From Exaiptasia diaphana (Eukaryota; Cnidaria; Anthozoa; Actiniaria; Aiptasiidae): 64,000 nucleotides of DNA. Each line of letters opens with the position of its first letter. The first letter of the stretch is position 1. The DNA is taken from positions 189,862 through 253,861 of the forward strand of contig NW_018385745.1 in NCBI RefSeq assembly GCF_001417965.1, given 5' to 3'. The notes below the pieces were generated by a model. It did no database searches, had not been told where the DNA came from, and saw only the letters and a program-made list of their open reading frames with translations. The translations under genes were made by a program, and so were the position numbers. Shown in pieces: positions 43,271 through 55,025 of the stretch.

Positions 43271-43719
43271 TTGATCTTTTCCTTGGGAAATGTATTCTTC
43301 AACACTGCTAAATAAGCTAAACAATTCGACTTAGATTCTTTGTTTACACGCTTTGTGATCCAAACACAAGACTACAACATCTAAAAAAGGCAGACTTTCA
43401 CCCGATTGCCCAGACACTTAGCCAAAATCTGAATTCATCGTTTTTTTTAAATTGATGGATTTCAACCATCTAAAGAACAACCAGAAATATCACGCAAGAA
43501 GTTCACAGAAGACTCCATGTTTTATCCTAAAATGCCTCGTTGTCGTGCTAGCCCCATTCCTTCTCGGAGAGGCAGCCATTTTATTGACATCGGTGTATAA
43601 GATATACTTGTAAGAAAAAACGTTATTGACATCTTACCTTCTATCGTTTTGACTTAATTCATCAAGATATCGCTGAAGGCCCGCAACAATCAAGTACAGA
43701 CTTCCTTGAAACCCTTTGC

Positions 43720-44770
43720 CATTCTCCTTCACCACTTCCTCTACAAACTTTGTCAGCCAAAAGTTCAGGGTTTCCACATTCATATTGGCATGAGATTTGC
43801 ATAATCATGGCAAGCAGTTCGTTTTGTCGCCTCTCCGTAGTTTTTATCGTTTTTATCGTTTTTACGTACTTGGCTGACTTAATTAACAAACAGAAGCAAA
43901 CCAGCACTTTTGTGGTTGTAATGGCTCTCGGGCTTGACAAAAAGCATGATATTAGTTGGAAAAAAATTGTGGGTCTTTCTCGGCAGTATTCTACAAGAGC
44001 TCGGACTTCACCATCTTACCAGCTTCTGGCTGGCTTATGTTTGGGGAAAGAAACTTTGGTGGCATCCCTGTTGGTTATGTTGGCTGGAGATATCAGCGCA
44101 AATCCCAGTCCTGGATCACCTGTGTTAAAAAAAACGCAAAAGGGTCTAAACTTATCCCACTGGAATGTGGAACAACTAACAAACAGTAAGCTCGAAGAAA
44201 TACACGTCTTAGTGAAAACACAAAGTCATGGGCTCTATGGGACAGATATTCTAGTTCTCTGAAACATTCTGCTCTGCAAAGATAACTGATGCCTATTATG
44301 GTATCGTAGGTTACAAAGTTTTTCGAAGGGACAGAATAGGAAAGTCGGGTGGCGGTTTATTAGTTTATGTGAAACACTCGCTTCAAGTATACAGATGGAA
44401 GGATTTAGAATCTGACGATGTGGAGGTCTTATGGCTTGAAGTTTTTCCATTCAAGTCCAAACGATCGTTGTTTATTGCGGGAGCGTATAGACTGCCGTCG
44501 ACAAAGGCAACTGAAAATAAAAAAAAAAAAATGTCAAGAACATTGAAAACGTTTCTTTACTTGGTAAGGAAATGGCCGTTCTTGTGGATACAAATGTTGA
44601 TTATTTATGCACCGCGAAGTTTGAAAAACATCCCTTTGAAATCGCTAAACCTTACACAACTTGTCACAGAGTTTACGGGACCAAAATCATGCACTTGTCT
44701 GGACCATAATATGTGCATCCATTCATATCTGTGTGTGTGTTTTAGGTTACCTGATTTCAAAAGAAGCTGA
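43720..44770 (+). pseudogene. CR1/L2-like LINE ORF2 5' part: 2A-like leader and endonuclease
   Basis: Main frame 43750-44262 contains TSPSYQLLAGLCLGKETLVA and MLAGDISANPSPG, a degenerate 2A-like motif, then LNLSHWNVEQLTNSKLEEIH, the start of an APE-type endonuclease. Frameshifted continuations read ETFCSAKITDAYYGIVGYKV, GKSGGGLLVYVKHSLQVYRW, WLEVFPFKSKRSLFIAGAYR-LPS and NVDYLCTAKFEKHP. No reverse transcriptase follows, so this copy is 3'-truncated, the reverse of the usual LINE truncation, suggesting deletion or rearrangement. Related in type to the LINE at 62099-63407. Confidence 0.7.
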
Positions 44771-44869
44771 TCTCTTGTTACACAACACATACTTCTTGTC
44801 TTCTAAATCGCTCTTTTGTTAGTGGCTGTTTTTCATCATTACTTTATTTGTCCCATCCTAGCGGGGTGT

Positions 44870-45425
44870 CGTTTTCCTTCTTTCCCATGCTTACGAGTTT
44901 CTGCAGTAGAAGTCGACCCTCTAGGAGCACTGGTACTGCGAAGCCAAGTGGGTCATAGATTGAATTGACGATCGAGAGAACACCTCTACGTGTGAAGGGT
45001 TTGGTTTGAAGAGAGACCTTGAAGGTGAAGGCATCGTGTTCAAGATCTCTCCCGATCAGAACGTGGACGCCCCCGTATCGTCGAATGGGGGAATCTCTTC
45101 GGCAATCAACTCTAGGTGCTTGAACCTCCTCGCCAGGGCTGGTGTTGGGATCTCACGCTTGCTCTGTGGTATAGTGTCGCACTTGAGCATTGTCGGCAGG
45201 TCGGATGCTGAGCCCGCAAGCAGTGATATCGTTTACGCGACGCCCATAGTTTAATTCCTTTTCTTGGCTGCAGGTGGACAGGTAGTATTCTTCTAATGGG
45301 CCGTCTGCTTCCAGGAAGTCCGCTAGCTCACTGCTGATCAGGCTTGCATTGCTCTGCTCGTCNATTATGGCGTACACTCGTCGAGAGTGGTGCGGTTGCG
45401 CCATTTCTCTACAAGGATTAAAGAA
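44870..45425 (-). pseudogene. BEL/Pao retrotransposon fragment (aspartic protease and pol)
   Basis: Reads RRVYAI-DEQSNASLISSEL, ADFLEADGPLEEYYLSTCSQ and YGRRVNDITACGLSIRPADN, matching the Pao-type protease domain where D-x-QSN is the active-site region. After a break, HVLIGRDLEHDAFTFKVSLQ and RRGVLSIVNSIYDPLGFAVP match the region after the Pao reverse transcriptase (peptidase A17). The intervening RT is deleted. Ambiguous base at 45363. Confidence 0.65.
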
Positions 45426-45840
45426 CATACTGTTGCTGATAAAAACTCTCACATCTTTAAACACCTCACGAAATCTAAAAGTTGTAGTGATAAATACTCT
45501 TTGAATTGTTTTAAGATCTTAGACACTGCAAAGCACAAAATACTCCTCAAACTTAAAGAAGCTTTTTATATTAATCTAAAACCTGAACTTAACGTTCAAG
45601 TAAAACATATGAAAACTTCTTTTAAACTGTAGCTGTCATATTATCTATAAATAGGGATAACAGATAACATGTATTGGTTATCTTGTTATTTTTACGCTAA
45701 GTTCATTTAGTTCATATTATATTACATGTCAATCATTTGTACCTAGACTATATAATCATTTGTAACGANTTTTATTCTCATTCTTCTGAGGATGGCATAA
45801 TGTAATGCTGAAACATGTTAAGATTAACCCTTTTACCGAC
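45405..45840 (+). pseudogene. Penelope-like element 3' end (GIY-YIG endonuclease tail)
   Basis: RIKEHTVADKNSHIFKHLTK … NCFKILDTAKHKILLKLKEA-FYINLKPELNVQVKHM, stop at 45632, matches the end of the GIY-YIG domain of Penelope-like retroelements (…KIKEAL.I…KPeLNkQ). The 3' non-coding part ends with ctgaggatggc…gctgaaac (45786-45814), the typical PLE terminal motif related to hammerhead ribozymes. 5' truncated; it abuts the BEL/Pao fragment. Confidence 0.65.
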
Positions 45841-46983
45841 GAAAAATTGTGGTTAAATTTGACTGTTTTTAAGGCAGAATGATTTAAAAATGATTTGGAA
45901 GGTGTGGGGTACTTTCTGTCCAAAAAATTCTCCGTTACCCAGAATTCTTTGCAAGCGAAGTTCAAGGAAACACTTGTCTCATGGAATGGACACTAAAGAA
46001 AGAGCTCTTTTTCGGCTTGTTCAATGAAACTGGTTACAAAAGACACATCAATGCAAAGTAGAAGGGCTGAACTTTCTTTCAAATGTTGTATTTTGGCATA
46101 TAGATTCGTCTGCAGGCGTCTGGTCATCTGTACTTCTCTAAATTGGATTAAAAACTAAAAAATATTGCTCTGTAACAATAGTACATGTATTGAGCAAAAG
46201 GTTCATGTAAAGGATGAGTTTTTATTTCTGTGCAAATGTAGGCTTGTCTTCTATTCGAAAGTTATTCCAAGACATTCAAGTTGTGAGGTTTTTGAACATC
46301 TTTTACTATTTTGTTGTAGTGAAAGTAAGAAAGGCAAACTGTGTCAAAACCATAAAAGATAGCTTCGTCGTGAGTGAACCATTTCATTTTTCCCCTACAA
46401 CCTGTTATATCTTGGTTTATCTTGGTGTCATAACTGATCTTGTAGCTCTCCAGTCTGCTCTATGACAAATTTGCTCCATGATAAAAAATCCACACAAAAG
46501 AGCCATAAACTCTTCAGAAATTAGACAACTAACACCAAAAAGCAAGAAGAAGTTTGTTTTATTAGCAGATAACCTAAATGGATATCAAATAGAATTCAAG
46601 CCCACAAGTACGTTTTGAAATAATTATACTCAAAAGACCTAATAGATGAACGAATACCAGATTGGATTGTTTAGAAACATGAAATGTTGAGAGAACTTGA
46701 ACTTTAAGTGAGGATAAAAAAAGTCATGAATTTAAAAAAAGACATTTTTGATATTTTGAAGGAAAAGTCCTTAAAACATTTTTAAAACACTTTAAAATTA
46801 AAGACCATCAAAATTCTTATATCTGCACATAGGAGCTTATATTTGGCAAAAATATCACCTGCTGTCACTCGGCAAGTTCATTTCGATTTTTGAGAGAAGA
46901 CCTCTCTATATTGCTAAAGCTTTTGCGATACATAATATGTTAAGAGTCTAAAACCATTCCAATATTAAGAAGATATGCAGACG
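45841..46983. other. No supported feature
   Basis: About 1.1 kb of AT-rich sequence with short overlapping frames only. No family motif, terminal repeat or splice-supported exon seen. Confidence 0.4.
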
Positions 46984-47280
46984 TTATCTTGATCTCAAAG
47001 AGCACAAGGCCATATTTGCCGTACTTTTTAAGCTCCGAAGATTGCCTTCAATCAAGCCTCCTTCGTCCGCCATATTTTTTTTTGAAACTTCACGCATGCG
47101 CAGCGTTTTTTTAGCCGTGTCGTGCCATTTCTTTTTCATGGTGTCAACACTGTACGCCACTTTGTTTTGAACTTTTTCCCTGTTTGTCCGGATTCGTCCC
47201 AGTCCCTCTTGGTATGCAATTAGGCAATGGTAGGTTCTTTGTTTATTTAAACAAGCAATCTCTTTATTGATAGATTGCAC
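46984..47280 (-). pseudogene. Possible Myb/SANT-like DNA-binding domain fragment
   Basis: A 98-codon frame whose middle (NKVAYSVDTMKKKWHDTAKK-TLRMREVSKK) resembles the third helix region of Myb_DNA-bind_5/NAIF1-like proteins (…kKWkDlkskt.kk…), which are often found next to Harbinger elements. The N-terminal helices are not visible and the start is arbitrary. It could be chance. Confidence 0.3.
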
Positions 47281-48582
47281 TGGAACTTTGAGAATACTTC
47301 ATAGGTACCATGATAATTTTCAATCTTTATACAATATTTTTAGGGTCCAGTATTCAGTATGGAGGACTACAAGATTGCAAGGAAGACACTTATGCCAAAT
47401 GGCATTCTGTTCCACTTCATTCTTCCAAGAGGAGTATTAAATGTCATGAGAAGGGAACTTTCACTATCCATTAATGATAATCTTGAGTAATAATCTTCTG
47501 CAGATCATGATTAATCCTAGATACTATAAATCTTTCTTAAAAGGAATTATTCTTACTGGAGAAACCAGGCATTTCAATTTTTTTTGCTGATCCACTTTGT
47601 TCTGAAAAGAAAGAGATTGTAGTATAGATTGTTCTTTATTTCCTAAATATTGCATTCCATGGCCATCTTTCATACTATAGGCACAGAGCTTATACTAACG
47701 ACTTTAGGATTGGTAGAAATGCATTGTCCAGATGTGCACTTTTTGAAGGTATATAACATATAAAAGCAACATTCTGGTCCTGTAAATTATAAATTATTGG
47801 TACAAGCTTGTTTATTTATGAGAAATTAAGTGGTGTTATTTTCCTTTGTTTCATTTGTCGTCGGGATCATTAGCCGTTCGATCGTGCATTTACGGTTGGG
47901 CTGCGACAACCAAAAATCTAAAGATGCCAGTCATGTATATTTCAAACAAACTTTTTTTCTTTAAACTATTTTATTGATCATAACATTTACATCTTTTCCC
48001 ATTCACAAAAGTATTTTAATACTTTAAAACAAGGGTAAGAAAGTGCAATAGAACCAAGTAAATTATATAAAAACTGGTCATCCGACCCATTCCATTCTCT
48101 GTACATGAAGATGTTAAAATTAAAATTAAATACACTTGCATATTTTCTCTGGATATACCTTTCCGAGCTTTCTGTTCTAACTTGAGGGACGACCATTTTG
48201 ATTCAATATTTTTTGTGTACGCCTGTCACAGGATCCACTAAATTCAAGCTATGATTAGCAATTCTGTGTCGTGCTACTTGTTGTAGCAGTATTGTGTTGG
48301 TGTTTATGTGGGAGGCAAATCCATCAGTCCACACTGTACTTCGTGTCTTTTGGCATTTTCTAAGAAGAGGGATGTTTGTTTCCCTTCACAGTTGTCAAAA
48401 ACCTGACAATACGAGGAAATAATGTTTAGTTCAGTTTTTTTAATTAATGAATTGTAGGTCGTTACCGCTCCCAAGACCCAACCCACAAATCTTCAGCACA
48501 GGGACCTCTGTTCTGATTTTAAGCAAAGGGAATGTTAGAACAAGAATTGTGGAAAGGATGAGACAAGCAGTGTTTAAAAAGC
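47281..48582. other. No supported feature
   Basis: About 1.3 kb without a convincing ORF or element. Ends at the TTAA-bounded palindrome around the assembly gap. Confidence 0.4.
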
Positions 48583-49298
48583 TTAAGAGGCTGTCTCCGT
48601 AAAAACCACCCACTCGATTTCGGACTGAAAAATCGATTTCGCCTGTACTGTAATATNNNNNNNNNNNNNNNNNNNNNNNNNNNNNNNNNNNNNNNNNNNN
48701 NNNNNNNNNNNNNNNNNNNNNNNNNNNNNNNNNNNNNNNNNNNNNNNNNNNNNNNNNNNNNNNNNNNNNNNNNNNNNNNNNNNNNNNNNNNNNNNNNNNN
48801 NNNNNNNNNNNNNNNNNNNNNNNNNNNNNNNNNNNNNNNNNNNNNNNNNNNNNNNNNNNNNNNNNNNNNNNNNNNNNNNNNNNNNNNNNNNNNNNNNNNN
48901 NNNNNNNNNNNNNNNNNNNNNNNNNNNNNNNNNNNNNNNNNNNNNNNNNNNNNNNNNNNNNNNNNNNNNNNNNNNNNNNNNNNNNNNNNNNNNNNNNNNN
49001 NNNNNNNNNNNNNNNNNNNNNNNNNNNNNNNNNNNNNNNNNNNNNNNNNNNNNNNNNNNNNNNNNNNNNNNNNNNNNNNNNNNNNNNNNNNNNNNNNNNN
49101 NNNNNNNNNNNNNNNNNNNNNNNNNNNNNNNNNNNNNNNNNNNNNNNNNNNNNNNNNNNNNNNNNNNNNNNNNNNNNNNNNNNNNNNNNNNNNNNNNNNN
49201 NNNNNNNNNNNNNNNNNNNNNNNNATATTACAGTACAGGCGAAATCGATTTTTCAGTCCGAAATCGAGTGGGTGGTTTTTACGGAGACAGCCTCTTAA
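48583..49298. mobile_element. TTAA-bounded foldback element with assembly gap in its centre
   Basis: The sequence from 48583 to 48656 and that from 49225 to 49298 are exact reverse complements over 74 bp (ttaagaggctgtctccgt… at the left). They flank 568 N. Both outer ends are TTAA, the likely target-site duplication. The gap probably exists because the palindrome could not be read through; its real length is unknown. Terminal bases resemble those of 28109-30371 (TTAAGAG…CTGTC). Confidence 0.8.
48657..49224. other. Assembly gap (568 N)
   Basis: Run of N only. Any frame drawn across it is meaningless. Confidence 1.
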
Positions 49299-52200
49299 AA
49301 GCAAACACAGGGAAGGTATTTTTCAGAACCAAAGAACATCTTGTTAGGTACTCATCTTTAAACATACCTTGCTCTTTTGGCTGAATATAACATAATGACG
49401 TGTCCAGGTCCTCTGAATGGTAGGAAGGAAGAGTATCTCCACGTTTCTGGTCGCAATTTCTTCGAGATTTCTAAAAAAAATGCTGACAAGGTTTTCACTC
49501 AATCCAAGGTCTGTTGCAGTGTTTTTTTTTCTCTTGTTGCTGAGTGCCCAGAAGTAGATCATAAGGAGGCATTTCCCAAGGAAATGACAGGAAGATGCTG
49601 TTCTTTCTTTTTCCTACTGATTGCTTTCTTTTGCACATCAGTTGAATTACGGTCATCTCCCCTCACCATCTCGCCCCCACTATGGCATCTTTCCCCACCA
49701 TCTAGTCCCAATTATATAACCGTTCACATTTAAGATGTTGTTTATGTGGTTCTAGCGCGATGTATTTGATTGGTTACATATCATGAACAAATCTTCAATT
49801 CACTGGTTTTAACATTCAAGCGGCAAGTATACTGTTGCTGTTGTCCTTCGACAACAGCAACAGACAGACTTTAAACTGAATCGGGCTTCAGTGTGATTGA
49901 GAATGTTAGTAAACAAACCAGCTTTCCATAATCGTCATTCATTAGAAATTTATTAAAATGTTACGTTTTGTCCTGCAAATCATGCCAAATTAATAAATGA
50001 TCCTTGACTGACGCGATTTCCATTTATAGTTAAGTTTTAGTAGACGGATGGCTTTCCAACTTTTGGCAAACTTAGACATAAACCCAAGACTCATGCTTCA
50101 GTTCGAAACTCCAAACAACATCTTCCATCTTTCTGTTTACATCAAAAAATGCAACTAGTTTCTTTTGTTTTAGAAGTCAAGTCTTATCATACATCTTAGT
50201 CGCCATTGAAGTATTGATCACATGAAATTCTCTCACGTGGTCTCCAAAAAATTATATTATGTATTGATATGTAATTATTAAGACTCTTTACTGTTAAGTT
50301 TTTCGAACTTTTCCAAGTCTTATGTTTATATTTAGAAATTGGCAAGATATGAATAAGAAAGCGTACCTGAGTTAAATTCGCTAAAGGGTTACTTGCGAAC
50401 AAGCATATCGTGTAATTATTCCACACAGCTCGATCGGGCTCTTTGATACAAAAACGTGTAATTTCGTTGGATTTTCTGAACTAATCAAAATACTTTTTTA
50501 AGTTTGCTCAAACTTGCGTGGAAGGTTTGTCCCCTAAGTGACAATAGCATAATAGTCATAACATCCTGTGCATGTGCAACAAACAGATGACTTGTAAACT
50601 GGTCACGGATTGAGATTGAGTATATACTGATCACGAGCTATATTGAATTTGTTATCTCACAGTCCAGAAAGAAGCAAACATCTTTATTGCGATAGAAGTT
50701 GCAAATGCATGTTGTGTTACTTTATTCATATCGAGAGTCTGAGAGTCTAATCAAGTGAAAGAAATTACCAAAATGGCGGCTTATTACGTTGTGTAATGAT
50801 GACTGAAATCATTTTCATATAATTATCTGAATTGATAGAAATACTTTTAAATTGACTTCAAATACACATGACGATTCGCTTTGTATAGTTAACTACAAAC
50901 AACTCAAGAGAAATTGAATAGAATATTAAGTTTAACTTTGAAGTGAAGAATACGCGAGTGAGAATGTTCGTTCACATGATTCTTTCACTGATATATCAAC
51001 ACTTCTGAAACTGCTTCAACATTGGATGTTAAAAGGCTATTAACTATTTTAAGTGAAATTTAATGTGAAGTTGTCTGAGTCAAACTAAATTATCGTTGGC
51101 TGTAGTCACTCATAATCGTGACGCTCAGTGTCGTCCAAGTCGCATCGAAACTCAGACACAATTGAGAGCCAAAATTCTTATTATTACATAAATTTCAAGA
51201 GTTAAACAAAGTTAACTTCAAGACTTCATGGGGGCGAAATGGCATAGATAGTGATATCAATAGGGGGCGAGATGGCATAGTGGCGGTGAGATGGTCGGTA
51301 ATGTATCTTAGGCAGGCCTCCATCTACGATGGGAAGAAATTTATTGATCCGATACTCCAGTTTGTGATGCTGCAGTTGCTCCACCTTGCTCCACCTTGCA
51401 GAGGCTGTGTAGGCCATAGTTCTTGGGGTTCAACCTGATAGCTTTGAACATACTCAGGACTTCGATCTGGCTGTCAAATATTTGAGGCTCTCTGAAGTGA
51501 ATCTTTCTCTAGATCCTTGACCCTTCAATTCAAGAAACAGAAGCTCATAGAACGTCTAGTTCTTGTGAGAAATCANTCCATCAAGCTGACAGGACAAGTA
51601 CTCAAACCTGATCGTGCAATGTTAACAACTGAACCATTACAAACTCATCATTCTTGCACTTGCTGAGAAAGATGCTCATGTGGGATTTGAAGAACATTAT
51701 GTTGTGAATTGGATGTTAGAAAGGTCATTCCAGTGACAGAATACCAATCAATACCATCTACCCATTTAACCCTCATCGAAGTTTAAAGAATTCATGTCAG
51801 CAACCGGCAAACTATTGTTCTGAGATAACAAAACATTTTGTATTGGACTAATAGAAGCCAGCTACCAGAATGAGCTTATCGAAGTGATTAGTTGATTAGT
51901 CTCACAGTTTCATATAGTAGTTTTATATTGACTCTCTGAATGCTATGGAAAAAGGACTGATTGATCTCTGATCATATTTTAGGTACTTATGGGAAAGTTG
52001 TCAAACTTCAAGATCACATCTTTCCGCCTTTGTTGTTTGGTAATAATGTCTCGTTTGTATATCGCACAGAATATCCCCAACTGGAATCGAACCAGCCCTT
52101 CCTCTTGGAAGTCTTCCTGAAGGGATTTTTTTGTGTGTGCAATTAATGTTATTGTGTAACTAAGAAATGTCTTGTTTCAATATAATAGCCATTTTGGCTG

Positions 52201-52361
52201 TTATCACTGACATTTGGTGATGACGATTGCGGAGGTTGTTAGAATTGTACAACCTTGTTTTCATATTATTGGTACCATCGGTCAAGTATGTTTTGATACC
52301 TGTGATTATATAGAAACCAGTGTCCCAGTGGATTATTAAGCAATGAAGGAAAACTATGAAA
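49299..52361. other. Mostly featureless; one pair of diffuse inverted motifs
   Basis: The block catctcgcccccactatggc (about 49667-49686) and related text reappears in reverse complement at about 51228-51300 (gggggcgagatggcatag). They may be the ends of a ~1.6-kb non-autonomous element, but the match is patchy and no target duplication is evident. A possible retroelement relic at 51420-51720 (+, GVQPDSFEHTQDFDLAVKYL) is too short to assign. Confidence 0.35.
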
Positions 52362-52740
52362 GAAGAAATGTAATGTTAAAGATAGGAATAAAGAAAGGAG
52401 AGAAAGAACGAATGAACGAAAGAAAGAAAAAGAGACAGCTAGCGAAAGAAGGAATAAATGGAAAAAATTAGAAAATAAAGAAATTTCGAAACCAAAAAAA
52501 GAAAAATATCAAAAAAGAAATAAAAAAACTACCAAAGAAAAAACTAGAAAAAGCAACAAAAGAAAAAAGGAAAAAAGTATATGAAGTTTAAAAACAGAAA
52601 AACGAAAAAAAAAAAAAAATGAAAGAAAAAACGAAAGAAGGGCACTAGAACCTTGTAGTTTCGTAACGATTTTACTCTAGTGTTCAGGTGTCCTTGAAAG
52701 ATAGAAAAGAATAGCCAAGGAAAAGAGAAAGAAAGAAAGC
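52362..52740 (+). repeat. Low-complexity purine tract (GAAA-rich)
   Basis: Nearly all A and G over about 260-380 bases with irregular gaaa/aaag units, tapering to a second short tract at 52700-52740. Opposite strand is a polypyrimidine tract. Confidence 0.85.
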
Positions 52741-53130
52741 GTAGTGCATAATTGCTGTAAGTAGAGAGTAGTATTAGGTGTATTTCAGCATTTCCCGCTG
52801 AAATGCTACCAAATGTCGAGGGAAAAACCCTCTAAGCAATGAAAAATCTCCAACAAGATTCACTGAGTGTTACAATTGTTGCTTATGACACACTCATAAC
52901 CACAGAGTTTGCTGTAAAGGCGGATTTTTTCTCTTCGAAATAATTAAACCTAGTCCAAATGCAAATTATCACACGGCTATACAAGGATGTTGTGTGCTGT
53001 CTTTGAGAAACGATTGGAAACATTGGCCTGTAAGAAAAAACAGCAACAACAAGAACAAAAAATCATGAAAAAATACACCACAAATAAGACGCGAAAAACA
53101 AAGAATCGCGTATAAACAAACGTGATTGCA

Positions 53131-53165
53131 CAGAGGAGGAGAGGCCATCTACCCACAATCCTTTG
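53131..53165 (+). repeat. Left terminal inverted repeat of the two-gene element
   Basis: Starts CAGAGGAGGAGAGGCC and shares CCCACA at positions 22-27 with the right end. Preceded by the TSD gtgattgca. Confidence 0.8.
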
Positions 53166-53230
53166 CAAATCGTCTTATATTATCGATTTTTTGTGACGTC
53201 ATCATTTCTTCAAAACCGTTGTGTTGGAAG

Positions 53231-54430
53231 ATGGTGTCCATTGAAAGCGTTTCTCAAAATACGGCGCAATTCCTTCAAAATTCGAAACTGATGTACGTCC
53301 ACTGCGTTTCTAAAGAAGACTATAAGATTCGTTTATCTAGTTTAATGTGTCTGGACTTAATATGTAGAGAAATTCATATAAGTTTTATTGATAACTTGAC
53401 CGAGAGAAGAGTCGCGTTGGTTCCTAAGCACAATGGCCGTCACAACATGGACGATTTGTTCCAAAATCTTGAAAGTCCTACTTTGATATCCGTAGAATCA
53501 AGTTGTGATATAGAGGTAAGAGTTTTTTTTTTGGTTTTGTCCCAAAAAGGAGATAATTAAATGTAACTTTAGTGTATATATGGCCGATTGCAAGCTAATC
53601 GTCCTCGTGCTTTTTTCAAGTTTTTAGATTATGTTGATGCAAGAGAAGACATTTACTGTGGAACATTGATTTGGGATTTGAAAGTTATTCCTGGAATGCC
53701 ATGTGCACATGTAAAACACACTAAAACTCAACCACAGTGCACGACGAAAGATGTGAAGCTCCCACTGTTGGACTTGAATGTGTTGTCAAGTTGTAATTGT
53801 TTCACACAAGGGAAAAAGTGCTCTGTGTACATTGACACATATCGAGAAGAGATCCCAGAGGAGATTCAAGATGACGATAACCTTCTGGAAGATATATTTA
53901 GGAATATGTCTATTGACGAGGAAGAAACTGACCACGAAGACAATGAACTGAATGAAGTGCGCACGACTGACGAACATGAAGAAAACAATCACAGTGTCAG
54001 TGGATATTGTTACGACGAAGAACCAGAGGAACTTAATGTCGAATGTTTTAAGATTGTTGGCTCACATTGGGAGCAACGATATCAAGATGCTCTTGACATG
54101 TGTTACGAGGCAAAAAGAGCAAGCTCTGTGATGGAGTTAAGAGCAGAATTTGAACCAGACAATATCAAAGATACTAATGCCATAAAATTCGAGTTTCATA
54201 AAGATGGACTGTGGTACATCATGGGATACTGTGCAGTCAGGAAGATACCAAAATTGAAAAGGGCTCTGCACCGAAAGGAAGTTGTTTCACTTTCAATTTA
54301 CAACATGAAAAGAATCTGGATTGTTCAGACAAAGGAGTTTAGATACACCGCTGGCATCAATATTGTAAAAAGAGGACAGTGGGGAAAAGATGACTTTCAA
54401 AATCACTATAACTCTGTTATTTTGGTATAG
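53231..54430 (+). CDS. HIRAN-domain protein of the two-gene element
   Basis: Two exons: 53231-53515 (donor gtaaga) and 53621-54430 (acceptor after a T-rich tract), giving about 364 residues from MVSIESVSQNTAQFLQ. The C-terminal ~150 residues (CFKIVGSHWEQRYQDAL … LRAEFEPDNIKDTNAIKFEF … GYCAVRKIPKLKRAL) match the HIRAN pattern (vG.…l..EpdN..D.nAi.v…iGy.p), a DNA-end-binding fold known from HLTF/Rad5 and found alone in some mobile elements. Before it are a Cys/His-rich stretch (MPCAHVKHTKTQPQCTTKDV, CNCFTQGKKC) and an acidic linker (EIPEEIQDDDNLLEDIF). The frame is intact. AATAAA occurs at 54559-54564. Function in transposition is inferred only from location. Confidence 0.72.
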
Positions 54431-55025
54431 TCTATTGATTATAGATTTTTATTTTCATTCAGCTCTCGTAAACTTGTTGATAAAGAGGTTGTGTTACAGG
54501 TTTTCTTTAAAAATATTCTGATAAGAGATCATTTTTATTATGTATAATTATTTATTTTAATAAATAGAATATAATTAAAATATTGTGAAAAAGAAATTGA
54601 AAAAGTAATAAAATATAAATTCAATAGAGTGGTCTTCACATGTAATAACTCGTACAACTATTGAACTGAAATAAATATATATAATACAAAAGAACAAAGG
54701 AGTGTATTTAATCCATAGGCTTCAAGACATCCATTTGTGAAACAGTCTTGTATATTGCAATGTGTATTACCACACCTTGACTTGAATTTTATCATAACAA
54801 TTTGTTTCTTGATATTATGAAAACCAATTTTTAACCTTGAATATGGTAAATATTAATTATTACTAAATAATGTTTGCTATACAAAATAAATAAGAAAGTA
54901 TAATTTAGCACTATTTTTTAAACTGTTGATTTCATGAAATGATATTTGCTTTCTGCTAGAAGCTCATTTCACTTTGTTCAAAAATAAAATATATGTATTT
55001 ACAATAGAGTTAGAGTTCTGGGTTA

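Larger units (their letters stand above)
41090..43599. mobile_element. ISL2EU-type DNA transposon 2 (THAP + SWIM/YqaJ), deleted
   Basis: Terminal inverted repeats of about 75 bp: left 41090-41164 (tatacagcgatgtcaataaa…gcgaggcattttaggat), right 43523-43599 in reverse complement (tatacaccgatgtcaataaa…acgaggcattttaggat). They enclose a decayed THAP/transposase N-terminus on + (41186-41896) and a decayed SWIM + YqaJ-start gene on - (43270-42102), the same convergent layout as element 1. Most of the transposase catalytic domain and the YqaJ core are absent, so it is an internally deleted copy of a different subfamily. Confidence 0.78.

Noticed and set aside
48519-49304. A 261-codon minus-strand frame
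   Set aside because: It is open only because 568 of its bases are N; the flanks are an inverted repeat.
51420-51720. Possible BEL/Pao or other retroelement relic (GVQPDSFEHTQDFDLAVKYL)
   Set aside because: Too short and broken for a family call; no conserved catalytic motif.
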